Assembly: GCA_023411775.1 (NCBI GenBank)
Contig: JAEYOL010000200.1
Span: 1 to 53,530 of the forward strand
Direction of reading: 5' to 3'
From: Bacteroidota bacterium
Lineage (GTDB): Bacteria; Bacteroidota; Bacteroidia; Chitinophagales; Chitinophagaceae
DNA: 53,530 nucleotides
Below the pieces are notes generated by a model. The model saw only the letters and a program-made list of their open reading frames with translations, was not told the origin of the DNA and searched no databases. Below are positions 41,785 to 50,676 of the stretch, in pieces. The position numbers and the translations under genes are program-made. Within the stretch, counting starts at the first letter, position 1. Every line of letters starts with the position of its first letter.

Positions 41785-44451
41785 ATGGCGAAGATCAAAA
41801 CAGACGAAACACCTATGATGCAGCAGCACCGGGCCATCAAACAAAAATACCCCGATGCCATACTTCTATTTCGTGTTGGCGACTTTTATGAGACTTTCGG
41901 ACAGGATGCGGTCATTGCTTCAAGGGTTTTGGGTATCACTCTAACCAAACGAAATAACGGCGCAGCTTCCTCGCTGGAACTGGCTGGTTTCCCCCATCAT
42001 GCTCTCGACACTTATCTCCACAAACTTGTAAAGGCTGGTTATCGTGTTGCAATATGTGACCAACTGGAAGATCCCAAACAGGCCAAAGGTGTTGTCAAGA
42101 GAGGTGTAACGGAAATGGTGACGCCAGGCACTGCGCTCAACGACAAATTGCTCGAACATCATAGTAACAATTTTTTGGCCGGGGTCCACTTTGCAGACAA
42201 TGAAAAGTTTGGCCTCGCTTTCCTGGATATCTCAACAGGAGAATTCCTGATCGCGGAAGGTGACCGTGAATACGCGGACAAGCTGCTTCAAAGTTTCAAA
42301 CCTGCAGAAGTCATCTTTCAAAGACATAAGCAAAAAAATTTCAAGGAATGGTTTGGCGGCAAGATATACACCTATACCCTCGACGAATGGATCTTCGATA
42401 ATGTATACGCTGAAGATACCCTCTTAAAACATTTTCAGACACATTCCCTGAAAGGGTTTGGAGTTGATGATCTTGACAATGGCCTGATCGCAGCGGGTGC
42501 TATCATACATTACCTGAAAGATACTGAACATCCCAACCTGCAGCATATCACGTCGCTGCAACGCATCGACCGGGATGATTTCCTTTGGATGGACCGTTTC
42601 ACGATCCGCAACCTCGAACTGATACCAACCGCAGCCAACTGGGCCAGCGCGGAAGGCCAGCATACTTTATTAAATGTATTGGACAATACCGTGTCGCCCA
42701 TGGGGGCACGCCTGCTGAAACGTTGGATTATTTTCCCTCTAAAAGACATCAATAAGATCAACGAGCGCCTGGATTTGGTTGAGTTTTTTATAAAAGAAAC
42801 TGATCTCCGCAACAAAATTTCGCATGCGGTCCGGCAATGTGGAGATATCGAACGGCTTGTTTCCAAAATACCTACCAAGCGGATCAATCCACGAGAAGTA
42901 TTGCAACTGGCTAAGGGACTGCAGCAGGTTGCCATCATTAAAGAACTATGTTCAGGTTCAGAGAATGAATACCTGAAGCGACTGGGTGATGCACTCAACC
43001 CCTGTCCATATATCTGCGAAAAGATATTCCTGGAAATTGTAAACAATCCTCCGGCCATTGCCGCGAAAGGTGGGATGATCAATGCTGGTGTGAATACGGA
43101 ACTGGATGAATTAAGAAAGATCTCTCATTCCGGAAAAGAATACCTGGTGCAGTTGCAGCAAAAAGAGATCGAGAAAACGGGGATCAATTCCCTGAAGATC
43201 GGCTTCAATAATGTATTTGGTTACTACCTCGAGGTGACCAACCTGCACAAGAACAAAGTGCCGCCTGAGTGGATGCGCAAACAAACACTGGCAAACGCAG
43301 AACGATTTATTACGACCGAGTTGAAAGACTATGAGGAAAAGATAACGGGTGCGGAGGAAAAAATACTTCGGCTGGAGCAGCAATTGTATGATTTACTACT
43401 CAACGAATTGTTTGACTACCTCGCCGCCGTCCAAAACAACGGTAATATTGTCGCTATACTGGATTGTCTTTGCTGCTTTGCGCAAAACGCGTTGCAATTC
43501 CAGTATAAGAAACCAGTTTTACATACCAGCGTGGAGTGGCAGGTAAGAGAAGGGCGCCACCCGGTTATAGAAAGATACCTGTCTGTCGGGGAAAGCTATA
43601 TCCACAACGATCTTGAGTTAAACAAAACCGACCAGCAGATCATCATTCTGACGGGGCCCAATATGAGTGGTAAGAGCGCATTATTACGACAGACGGCCCT
43701 CATCACTTTGATGGCGCATATCGGAAGTTTTGTACCCGCCACCGAAGCCAGGATACCACTTACTGATAAAATATTTACCCGCGTTGGTGCATCGGATAAT
43801 CTCAGTGGAGGTGAATCCACCTTCATGGTTGAGATGAATGAGACCGCTTCGATCATCAATAATGTAACATCACGAAGCCTGATCCTGCTGGATGAGATCG
43901 GGCGCGGCACATCCACATACGACGGTATATCTATCGCCTGGAGTATCGCGGAGTATTTACACAATACACCGCAGCAGCCGCTTACGTTGTTCGCAACGCA
44001 TTATCACGAGCTCAACGAACTGGAAGATAAACTCGGACGAATAAAGAACTACCATATCACCAACAAGGAAATAGGGAACAAGATCATTTTTCTTCGAAAA
44101 CTGGCGCCTGGTGGCAGCACCCACAGTTTTGGTATCCATGTGGCAAAAATGGCAGGTATGCCTCCCGCACTGATCGACCGCGCAAATGAGATCCTGTCGC
44201 AACTGGAATCTAAACATGTAGGGAACGGTGATGCGGATACCGACGACGGCAAACCGGCTGCTACGAAGCCTGACGACATTAGGGAAAGGGTAAAAAATCT
44301 TGGTTTACCTAAAATGCAGCTTTCCATATTTGATGCGCATAGCGAAACTTTTGAAGAGATCAGGAAATTGCTGGATAGTACGGATATAAACCGGTTGACC
44401 CCGGTGGAAGCATTGCTGAAGCTGCAGGAGATTAAGAGCATGCTTAAGTGA
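41785..44451 (+). CDS. mutS: DNA mismatch repair protein MutS
   Basis: Recognises base mismatches and recruits the repair machinery. 888 residues. The mismatch-binding Phe-x-Glu lies in RVGDFYETFG near the N-terminus; connector, core and clamp domains follow; the ABC ATPase begins with LTGPNMSGKS near 623, Walker B/ signature LILLDEIGRGTSTYDG near 700, and THYHELNEL downstream. The C-terminal tail contains a short low-complexity region (NGDADTDDGKPAATKP) and ends with ALLKLQEIKSMLK. Complete; terminator shared with the opposite SET gene. Confidence 0.97.
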   Translation: MAKIKTDETPMMQQHRAIKQKYPDAILLFRVGDFYETFGQDAVIASRVLGITLTKRNNGAASSLELAGFPHHALDTYLHKLVKAGYRVAICDQLEDPKQAKGVVKRGVTEMVTPGTALNDKLLEHHSNNFLAGVHFADNEKFGLAFLDISTGEFLIAEGDREYADKLLQSFKPAEVIFQRHKQKNFKEWFGGKIYTYTLDEWIFDNVYAEDTLLKHFQTHSLKGFGVDDLDNGLIAAGAIIHYLKDTEHPNLQHITSLQRIDRDDFLWMDRFTIRNLELIPTAANWASAEGQHTLLNVLDNTVSPMGARLLKRWIIFPLKDINKINERLDLVEFFIKETDLRNKISHAVRQCGDIERLVSKIPTKRINPREVLQLAKGLQQVAIIKELCSGSENEYLKRLGDALNPCPYICEKIFLEIVNNPPAIAAKGGMINAGVNTELDELRKISHSGKEYLVQLQQKEIEKTGINSLKIGFNNVFGYYLEVTNLHKNKVPPEWMRKQTLANAERFITTELKDYEEKITGAEEKILRLEQQLYDLLLNELFDYLAAVQNNGNIVAILDCLCCFAQNALQFQYKKPVLHTSVEWQVREGRHPVIERYLSVGESYIHNDLELNKTDQQIIILTGPNMSGKSALLRQTALITLMAHIGSFVPATEARIPLTDKIFTRVGASDNLSGGESTFMVEMNETASIINNVTSRSLILLDEIGRGTSTYDGISIAWSIAEYLHNTPQQPLTLFATHYHELNELEDKLGRIKNYHITNKEIGNKIIFLRKLAPGGSTHSFGIHVAKMAGMPPALIDRANEILSQLESKHVGNGDADTDDGKPAATKPDDIRERVKNLGLPKMQLSIFDAHSETFEEIRKLLDSTDINRLTPVEALLKLQEIKSMLK

Positions 44452-44477
44452 CGAGTCGGGAATTGGGGATTAGGGAT

Positions 44478-44492
44478 TTGTAATTTGGAATT
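44478..44492. repeat. Short dispersed repeat after mutS, copy 2
   Basis: TTGTAATTTGGAATT, identical to the copy after the rluD-like gene, preceded by GGGAATTGGGGATTAGGG. Both lie directly downstream of a plus-strand gene. Confidence 0.5.
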
Positions 44493-44524
44493 TGGTCGAA
44501 AACAAGTCTCAATAAAATTTCAGG

Positions 44525-44552
44525 AAAAAAGCGGCCTGGTGTCCGCTTTTTT
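44525..44552. terminator. Bidirectional terminator between mutS and SET gene
   Basis: AAAAAAGCGG (44525-44534) pairs with CCGCTTTTTT (44543-44552) around an eight-base loop. Confidence 0.85.
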
Positions 44553-44557
44553 CAAAG

Positions 44558-44941
44558 TCATCGTGCGTCAAACCAAACGGGTTTGCTATCATTCCAGTCG
44601 CCATTGTAGTTGATGAACAATTCCTCCCCGGCTTTTATATGTCGTACTGTTTTGATTCGGATCAGTTTATTTTCATAATCCATCTCATATTCGCAATTGG
44701 ACTTATAGGAATGATTGTAGATGGGAATATATCCCAGCGCCATACAACATTGCTTTTTCTTACTTCCCCATTCAAAAATATAATCATGCAGCAGGGTCTT
44801 ATCGAGATACAGCCTGTCTTCGGCGGTCATGACGATCACGGGGGAAATCTCAATGATCGTATCGGCTGCAATTGGCTCGGAGGTGAATACACCCCTGCCC
44901 ATATCAGAAGCGGGAGCGATAAAAATAAAAGGCAAAATCAT
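44558..44941 (-). CDS. SET domain-containing protein
   Basis: Protein of 127 residues that is almost only a SET domain, a fold of SAM-dependent protein lysine methyltransferases. The SAM-binding GRGVF (15-19), the core YNHSYKSNCEYEMD (75-88) and GEELFINYNGDW (105-116) are seen. It lacks flanking pre- and post-SET cysteines, as in short bacterial members. The catalytic Tyr is probably Tyr112. The substrate is unknown; candidates are ribosomal or other abundant proteins. It stands alone, convergent with mutS and divergent from mgtE. Confidence 0.87.
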   Translation of the reverse strand: MILPFIFIAPASDMGRGVFTSEPIAADTIIEISPVIVMTAEDRLYLDKTLLHDYIFEWGSKKKQCCMALGYIPIYNHSYKSNCEYEMDYENKLIRIKTVRHIKAGEELFINYNGDWNDSKPVWFDAR

Positions 44942-45020
44942 AGATTAAAGAATCAGGCACGAAAATCGTTCATTTCACCACAATACAAATGCAGGTGCAG
45001 CAGTTCTGAATTTGTACTCG

Positions 45021-45028
45021 TATTTTTG
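45021..45028 (+). promoter_or_regulatory. -7 element of mgtE, near-leaderless
   Basis: TATTTTTG lies four bases before the mgtE ATG, so the transcript would start at or beside the start codon. No -33 TTTG is found at the usual distance. Confidence 0.45.
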
Positions 45029-45032
45029 ACCT

Positions 45033-46424
45033 ATGTCATTGGAGCTGGAACAACCCACATTGAATGAACAATTCCAGTCTGTCATCCAGACGGAAGATAA
45101 GCTGCAGATCCGTGATTTTCTGAATCATCAGAACATCAGTGATGTGGTGGAACTCGTGTATGAATTCCCTGATTATGAAAGCCAGATCATCGCCAATATG
45201 TCGGTGCACCGGGCAGCCAGTGTGTTCAAGATCCTTGAATTCCCGACACAGAAGAGGATCATCCAGACCCTGCCTCCCAATACGATCGCTTCGCTATTGA
45301 ACGAACTTCCCGCTGATGACCGTACCGACTTCCTGGAAGAACTTCCCGGCACGGCTGTACGTGAACTGATCAAACTACTAGATCCCGAGGAAAGAAAGAT
45401 CACCCTTTCACTGCTGGGCTATCCTGAAGACAGTATCGGCCGTCTGATGACGCCAGACTATGTATATGTGTACCCGCACAACACGATCGAAGAAGTATTC
45501 GCTACGATCCGCAAATATGGTAAGACCAGTGAGACGATCAATGTGATCTATGTGATCAATGAGAAGGGTGAGCTGCTCGATGACCTTCGCATCAATGAGT
45601 TTATCCTGAATCCCCCGGATAAAAAAGTATCTGAGCTCATGGATGAGCGTGTAGTGGCCCTCAACGCTTTTGACCACCAGGAGACTGCCAGCGAGATTTT
45701 TAAAATGAACAACCGTGTAGCGCTACCCGTTGTCAGCAATACCAATAAACTACTGGGTATCGTCACCATCGATGACATATTATGGGTAGCTGGAGAGGAA
45801 TTCAGCGAAGACATGCAAAAAATGGGGGGTACTTCTGCCCTCGAAGAGCCCTATATTGAAATGCCTCTCGTAAGCCTTTATAAAAAAAGGATCATCTGGC
45901 TGGTTATCCTGTTTTTTGGCGAGTTGCTGACCATTTTTGCGATGCAGCAATTCCAGGATGAGATCGCGAAGGTGGTGATCCTGGCCACCTTTATTCCACT
46001 GATCATTTCAAGCGGGGGAAACAGTGGGTCGCAGGCATCTACCCTGATCATACAGGCCATGGCCCTGGGTGAGGTTACACTCGTAGACTGGTGGCGGATC
46101 ATGCGGCGGGAAATTTTTTCAGGATTCATGCTCGGTCTTACCATTTGCACACTGGGCATCCTCGTCATAACCGGCTGGAACCTGGTATCACCTGAGACAT
46201 TTGGCGTGCATTACCTGCGCATCGCTTTTACCGTTGGCTTGTCATTGATGGGTATTGTACTCTGGGGATCCTTAATGGGATCAATGCTACCCCTTTTCCT
46301 TAAAAAACTCGGTGCTGACCCCGCAGCATCCTCTACCCCATTTGTCGCAACCCTGGTAGATGTGACAGGACTATTGATCTATTTTACCGTCGCCTACCTC
46401 CTGTTAAGCGGCTCATTGTTGTAG
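45033..46424 (+). CDS. mgtE: Magnesium transporter MgtE
   Basis: Mg2+ channel of 463 residues. N domain about 20-135 (NELPADDRTDFLEELPGTAVREL), CBS pair 140-260 (SIGRLMTPDYVYV, DRVVALNAFDHQETASEIF-like region), a connecting helix and five transmembrane segments from about 290. The selectivity region is around FIPLIISSGGNSGSQASTLIIQ and the C-terminus around GADPAASSTPFVATLVDVTGLL, both classic. Cytosolic domains close the pore when Mg2+ is high. Translation may start at the very end of the mRNA. Complete. Confidence 0.95.
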   Translation: MSLELEQPTLNEQFQSVIQTEDKLQIRDFLNHQNISDVVELVYEFPDYESQIIANMSVHRAASVFKILEFPTQKRIIQTLPPNTIASLLNELPADDRTDFLEELPGTAVRELIKLLDPEERKITLSLLGYPEDSIGRLMTPDYVYVYPHNTIEEVFATIRKYGKTSETINVIYVINEKGELLDDLRINEFILNPPDKKVSELMDERVVALNAFDHQETASEIFKMNNRVALPVVSNTNKLLGIVTIDDILWVAGEEFSEDMQKMGGTSALEEPYIEMPLVSLYKKRIIWLVILFFGELLTIFAMQQFQDEIAKVVILATFIPLIISSGGNSGSQASTLIIQAMALGEVTLVDWWRIMRREIFSGFMLGLTICTLGILVITGWNLVSPETFGVHYLRIAFTVGLSLMGIVLWGSLMGSMLPLFLKKLGADPAASSTPFVATLVDVTGLLIYFTVAYLLLSGSLL

Positions 46425-46481
46425 ATTTTTTAAATAATAAATCCTCCTCATAAAGCTCCGGTTTTTGCAGCTGAACAACCG

Positions 46482-46512
46482 TTTGCATAACATAAATATA
46501 TATCTATCTTTA
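46482..46512 (+). promoter_or_regulatory. Promoter of glmS
   Basis: TTTG (46482-46485), 19 bases, TATCTTTA (46505-46512), one base off the consensus. Leader about 20 bases. No riboswitch-like structure fits in the space before the ATG. Confidence 0.65.
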
Positions 46513-46535
46513 CCGCTCAAAATCTGAATCTCTCT

Positions 46536-48374
46536 ATGTGTGGAATAGTTGGATATACCGGCCCCAGGGAAGCTTACCCCATCATCATAAAAGGCCTTAA
46601 ACGACTGGAATATAGGGGCTACGACAGTACAGGCGTAGCGCTCCAAAACGGAAACGGGCTGAATGTTTACAAGAAAAAAGGCAAGGTTGCCGAACTGGAA
46701 GAAGCGATTGTTGGCAAAAAACTCCATGCGCATGCAGGCATTGGTCATACCCGCTGGGCCACTCATGGTGAACCCAGTGATTGCAATGCGCACCCGCATG
46801 TCTCGGCCAGCGGTAAGCTCGCCATGATCCACAACGGAATTATAGAGAATTATGCCGCGCTCAAAAATGAGCTTATCAATAAGGGGTATCAGTTCAAAAG
46901 CGACACCGACACCGAAGTCCTGCTAAACTTTATTGAAGAAATCAAAACCAATAATGATTGTTCCCTTGAGGAAGCTGTGCGTATTGCACTTAAAAGGGTT
47001 GTAGGCGCCTACGTGATCTTGTTAATGGATGAAGCCGATCCTGAAACCATCATTGCCGCAAGAAAGGGAAGTCCACTGGTGATAGGCATAGGTAAGGGTG
47101 AACATTTTCTCGGTTCTGACGCCTCCCCTATGCTGGAATACACAAAAGAAGTGGTTTATGTAAACGATTACGAACTCGCGATAATAAGACCCGACGAACT
47201 GATCTTAAAAAACCTGGGCAATGAAAAGATCACGCCCTATGTTCAGAAGCTGGACCTGGAACTGGCGGCTATTGAGAAGGGCGGTTTTGATCACTTCATG
47301 TTGAAAGAAATTTTTGAACAACCCCGGACCATCCACGATTGTCTGCGTGGCAGACTGGATGCAGCAGCCGGTACCATCACGATGAGCGGTATCCAGCAAT
47401 ACGCCGAACAGATCATGAAAGCCAGGCGTATCGTCATCATCGCCTGTGGTACGAGCTGGCACGCGGGTCTGGTTGCAGAATATGTCTTCGAAGAACTTTG
47501 CCGCATTAACGTGGAAGTAGAATATGCTTCTGAGTTTCGCTATCGCAACCCTGTGGTCGAAGAAGGAGATGTGATCATCGCGGTTTCACAGAGTGGCGAA
47601 ACTGCTGATACATTGGTAGCCATCGAGACAGCGAAAACAAAAGGTGCCATTATCCTGGGAGTGGTGAACGTGGTGGGTTCTTCCATCGCACGCATTTCGC
47701 ACGGTGGGGCGTATACCCATGCCGGACCCGAGATCGGTGTGGCGAGCACCAAGGCTTTTACCGCCCAACTTGCCGTATTGACCATGATCGCGTTGAAAGT
47801 GGCTCACCTGAAAGGAAGCATTTCGCAGGAACGATACCTGCATCTATTAAATGAACTGGATGAGATCCCGGAGAAAGTAGCCTGGATTTTAAAAAGCAGC
47901 GACCAGATAAAAACGCTTGCTGAAAAATATAAAGATGCCCGCGATTTTCTTTACCTCGGACGGGGTTATAACTTCCCGGTGGCACTGGAAGGCGCTCTCA
48001 AGCTGAAAGAGATCTCTTACATTCATGCCGAAGGATATCCTGCCGCTGAAATGAAACACGGACCGATTGCCCTGGTTGATGAATCACTTCCGGTCGTATT
48101 TGTGGCTACCAGGGATTCATACCACGAAAAGATTGTAAGCAATATGCAGGAGATCAAGGCAAGAAAGGGCAAAGTGATTTCAGTGATCACAGAAGGCGAC
48201 GACCATTCAAAAGAACTGTCCGATGATGTGATGGTGGTGCCTGAGGCTGATGAGATCCTGGCTCCCATGCTCAGTGTGGTTCCACTGCAACTTTTGGCCT
48301 ATTATATCGGTGTGGCCAAAGGCTGTGATGTGGACAAACCCCGCAACCTTGCCAAATCGGTAACGGTGGAATAA
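46536..48374 (+). CDS. glmS: Glutamine-fructose-6-phosphate aminotransferase (isomerizing)
   Basis: Makes glucosamine-6-phosphate from fructose-6-phosphate and glutamine, the entry to peptidoglycan and LPS amino sugars. 612 residues. The N-terminal glutaminase domain begins MCGIVGYTG with Cys2 as nucleophile; RRLEYRGYDSTG and GHTRWATHGEPSDCNAHPH follow. Two SIS sugar-isomerase domains occupy about 290-430 and 460-600 (ACGTSWHAGLVAEY, SQSGETADT, GVASTKAFT), ending with LAKSVTVE. Complete. Confidence 0.97.
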   Translation: MCGIVGYTGPREAYPIIIKGLKRLEYRGYDSTGVALQNGNGLNVYKKKGKVAELEEAIVGKKLHAHAGIGHTRWATHGEPSDCNAHPHVSASGKLAMIHNGIIENYAALKNELINKGYQFKSDTDTEVLLNFIEEIKTNNDCSLEEAVRIALKRVVGAYVILLMDEADPETIIAARKGSPLVIGIGKGEHFLGSDASPMLEYTKEVVYVNDYELAIIRPDELILKNLGNEKITPYVQKLDLELAAIEKGGFDHFMLKEIFEQPRTIHDCLRGRLDAAAGTITMSGIQQYAEQIMKARRIVIIACGTSWHAGLVAEYVFEELCRINVEVEYASEFRYRNPVVEEGDVIIAVSQSGETADTLVAIETAKTKGAIILGVVNVVGSSIARISHGGAYTHAGPEIGVASTKAFTAQLAVLTMIALKVAHLKGSISQERYLHLLNELDEIPEKVAWILKSSDQIKTLAEKYKDARDFLYLGRGYNFPVALEGALKLKEISYIHAEGYPAAEMKHGPIALVDESLPVVFVATRDSYHEKIVSNMQEIKARKGKVISVITEGDDHSKELSDDVMVVPEADEILAPMLSVVPLQLLAYYIGVAKGCDVDKPRNLAKSVTVE

Positions 48375-48453
48375 TCCATCGTATTTCATCCGCACCTGTT
48401 TGATCTTAAACCTAACCTTTAGTAAAAAACCATTGCCCTCTGGCAGTCCGTGT

Positions 48454-50676
48454 ATGAATCAAATCACAAAAACACCAATTTCTGGTTTAGGATACGAGTT
48501 CATTGATCAGACCTATATACCTAAAGGAAAAGATGAGTATTACTTAAGGAATATCCAGAATCCAAACATTAATCAATATCGTTCACTGACAGCCAAAGAA
48601 ATCAAACAACTGGTTGCTAATGGCAACAGTTCTGATAACTGGAAAAATGTGCTGGTCACAAATGGATTTGATTGTTCCCTCGTGCAACTATGCAAGTTTT
48701 ACGGATTGGTGCGGATTGGAAAGATGGAACCTTACTATCTCGAATTTCACGATATCCGCCTGCCTGTCGGTTTATATAATAGTTCGATCATCAGTTGCGA
48801 CCTGGGCGACAATGTTGTGATCAACAATGTCAACTACCTCAGTCATTATATCATCGGCAATGAAGTCATCATTGTCAATGTAAATGAGATCGAAGTTTCC
48901 AACCACGCCAAATTTGGGAATGGCATTATTAAAAAAGGGGAAAAAGAATCTGTAAGGATATGGCTGGAACTTTGCAATGAAAATGCTGGTCGTAGTGTGA
49001 TGCCCTTCGACGGTATGCAGGCAGCAGATGCCTGGCTCTGGACACGCTACCGCAGCGATGAAGTGCTGATGCAAAAATTTAAAGAGTTTACTGAGAAAAA
49101 GTTCGACAACCGCCGTGGATATTATGGCATGATCGGTGACAGGACGGTTATCAAAAACTCAAGGATCATCAAGGATACACTGATCGGCACCGATGCCTAT
49201 ATCAAAGGAGCGAATAAACTTAAAAACCTTACCATTAACTCGTCGGCCGAATCGCCCACTCAAATTGGTGAAGGATGTGAACTGGTAAATGGCATCATCG
49301 GCTTCGGTTGCAAGGCGTTTTATGGTGCCAAGGCCGTACGCTTCATCCTGGCCTCCCATTCCCAACTGAAGTATGGCGCCAGGCTGATCAACTCTTTTCT
49401 TGGTGATAATTCGACCATCTCCTGTTGTGAGGTGTTGAACTCGCTGATTTTTCCTGCGCATGAACAGCACCATAATAACTCATTTTTATGTGCCTCGGTT
49501 TTAAAAGGCCAGACCAATATGGCTGCAGGCGCAACGATCGGATCCAATCACAACTCACGTGGCGCAGATGGTGAGATCATTGCAGGGCGTGGCTTCTGGC
49601 CGGGACTTTGCGTAAGCCTGAAGCACAACTCAAAATTTGCCTGCTATACATTACTGGCCAAAGGCGATTACCCGGCCGAACTTAATATAACCATCCCCTT
49701 TTCTCTTGTCAGTAATGACGTGGCAAATGATAAACTGATCATCATGCCGGGCTATTGGTTTTTATATAATATGTATGCGCTGGCAAGAAACAGTGGTAAA
49801 TACGAGGCCCGTGATAAACGTTCCTTCAGGAATCAATACCTGGAATACGATTTCCTGGCTCCTGACAGTGTGAATGAAATCTTTGATGCCCTGCAACTGA
49901 TCGAAAAAGCTGTTGGCGATAACCAATATCGTGGTAATGGGACCAAATCATTGTCAAATGAAAAGGCAATGCTCCTGGGCAGGAAATTACTGAACCATAA
50001 AAATGAAATTGACCAGGCTGAGATTCTTATTGATGGTATCGAAAACTCCTCCCGCAAAGTGCAACTGGTGAAAGCAAACGAAGCGTATCACCTTTTCCGC
50101 AAACTGATCATTTATTATGGGGTGACGCAGTTATTAAACCGTATGGAGAAAGAAAAGCTTCACAGTATTGAAGAGCTGGTAAAAAGCCTGGGCAGGTCAT
50201 CAAGACAGGAATGGTTGAATATTGGCGGGCAACTGGTTCCCAAACCAGTACTTAACAAGCTGATTAAAGCCATTCATCAGGGGAATATAAAAAGCTGGGA
50301 TGAAGTACATCAGTATTATAAAGAAAGCAGTGAGCTTTATCCCCTTCACAAATGCCAGCACGCTTTCGCAAGCATGCTTGAAATACTCGATATTGAACCC
50401 GTTTCTTTTTCAAAGAAAATTTTCCTGCAGTTATTGCAACAAGCCGTTGAGACCAAAACATGGATGGTGAATGAAATTTATGAAACCAGGGCAAAAGATT
50501 ATGCCAACCCTTTCCGCAAAATGGTATACGAATCCCAAAAAGAAATGGAGACGATCATCGGCAGCCTGAAAGACAATACATTTATCCGCCAGCAGCAGCA
50601 GGAACTGGCCAGTTTCAAAAAAAGAGTGGCTGCGATAAGTAAAAAATTAAACGAGCAGCAGGCTATTTTTTCCTGA
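48454..50676 (+). CDS. DUF4954 family protein, likely beta-helix sugar-linked
   Basis: Large protein of 740 residues belonging to DUF4954 as I recognise it. The region about 90-380 has repeated hexapeptide-type turns (for example VVINNVNYLSHYIIGN, DTLIGTDAYIKGAN, STISCCEVLNSLIFPAHE), suggesting a left-handed beta helix of the kind used by acyl- and nucleotidyl-transferases for sugars. The C-terminal 300 residues are helical. The start is the ATG giving MNQITKTPISGLGY; upstream in-frame codons lack family content. It follows glmS by 79 bases, so a role around UDP-GlcNAc or glycan metabolism is an appealing but unproven idea. Confidence 0.75.
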   Translation: MNQITKTPISGLGYEFIDQTYIPKGKDEYYLRNIQNPNINQYRSLTAKEIKQLVANGNSSDNWKNVLVTNGFDCSLVQLCKFYGLVRIGKMEPYYLEFHDIRLPVGLYNSSIISCDLGDNVVINNVNYLSHYIIGNEVIIVNVNEIEVSNHAKFGNGIIKKGEKESVRIWLELCNENAGRSVMPFDGMQAADAWLWTRYRSDEVLMQKFKEFTEKKFDNRRGYYGMIGDRTVIKNSRIIKDTLIGTDAYIKGANKLKNLTINSSAESPTQIGEGCELVNGIIGFGCKAFYGAKAVRFILASHSQLKYGARLINSFLGDNSTISCCEVLNSLIFPAHEQHHNNSFLCASVLKGQTNMAAGATIGSNHNSRGADGEIIAGRGFWPGLCVSLKHNSKFACYTLLAKGDYPAELNITIPFSLVSNDVANDKLIIMPGYWFLYNMYALARNSGKYEARDKRSFRNQYLEYDFLAPDSVNEIFDALQLIEKAVGDNQYRGNGTKSLSNEKAMLLGRKLLNHKNEIDQAEILIDGIENSSRKVQLVKANEAYHLFRKLIIYYGVTQLLNRMEKEKLHSIEELVKSLGRSSRQEWLNIGGQLVPKPVLNKLIKAIHQGNIKSWDEVHQYYKESSELYPLHKCQHAFASMLEILDIEPVSFSKKIFLQLLQQAVETKTWMVNEIYETRAKDYANPFRKMVYESQKEMETIIGSLKDNTFIRQQQQELASFKKRVAAISKKLNEQQAIFS

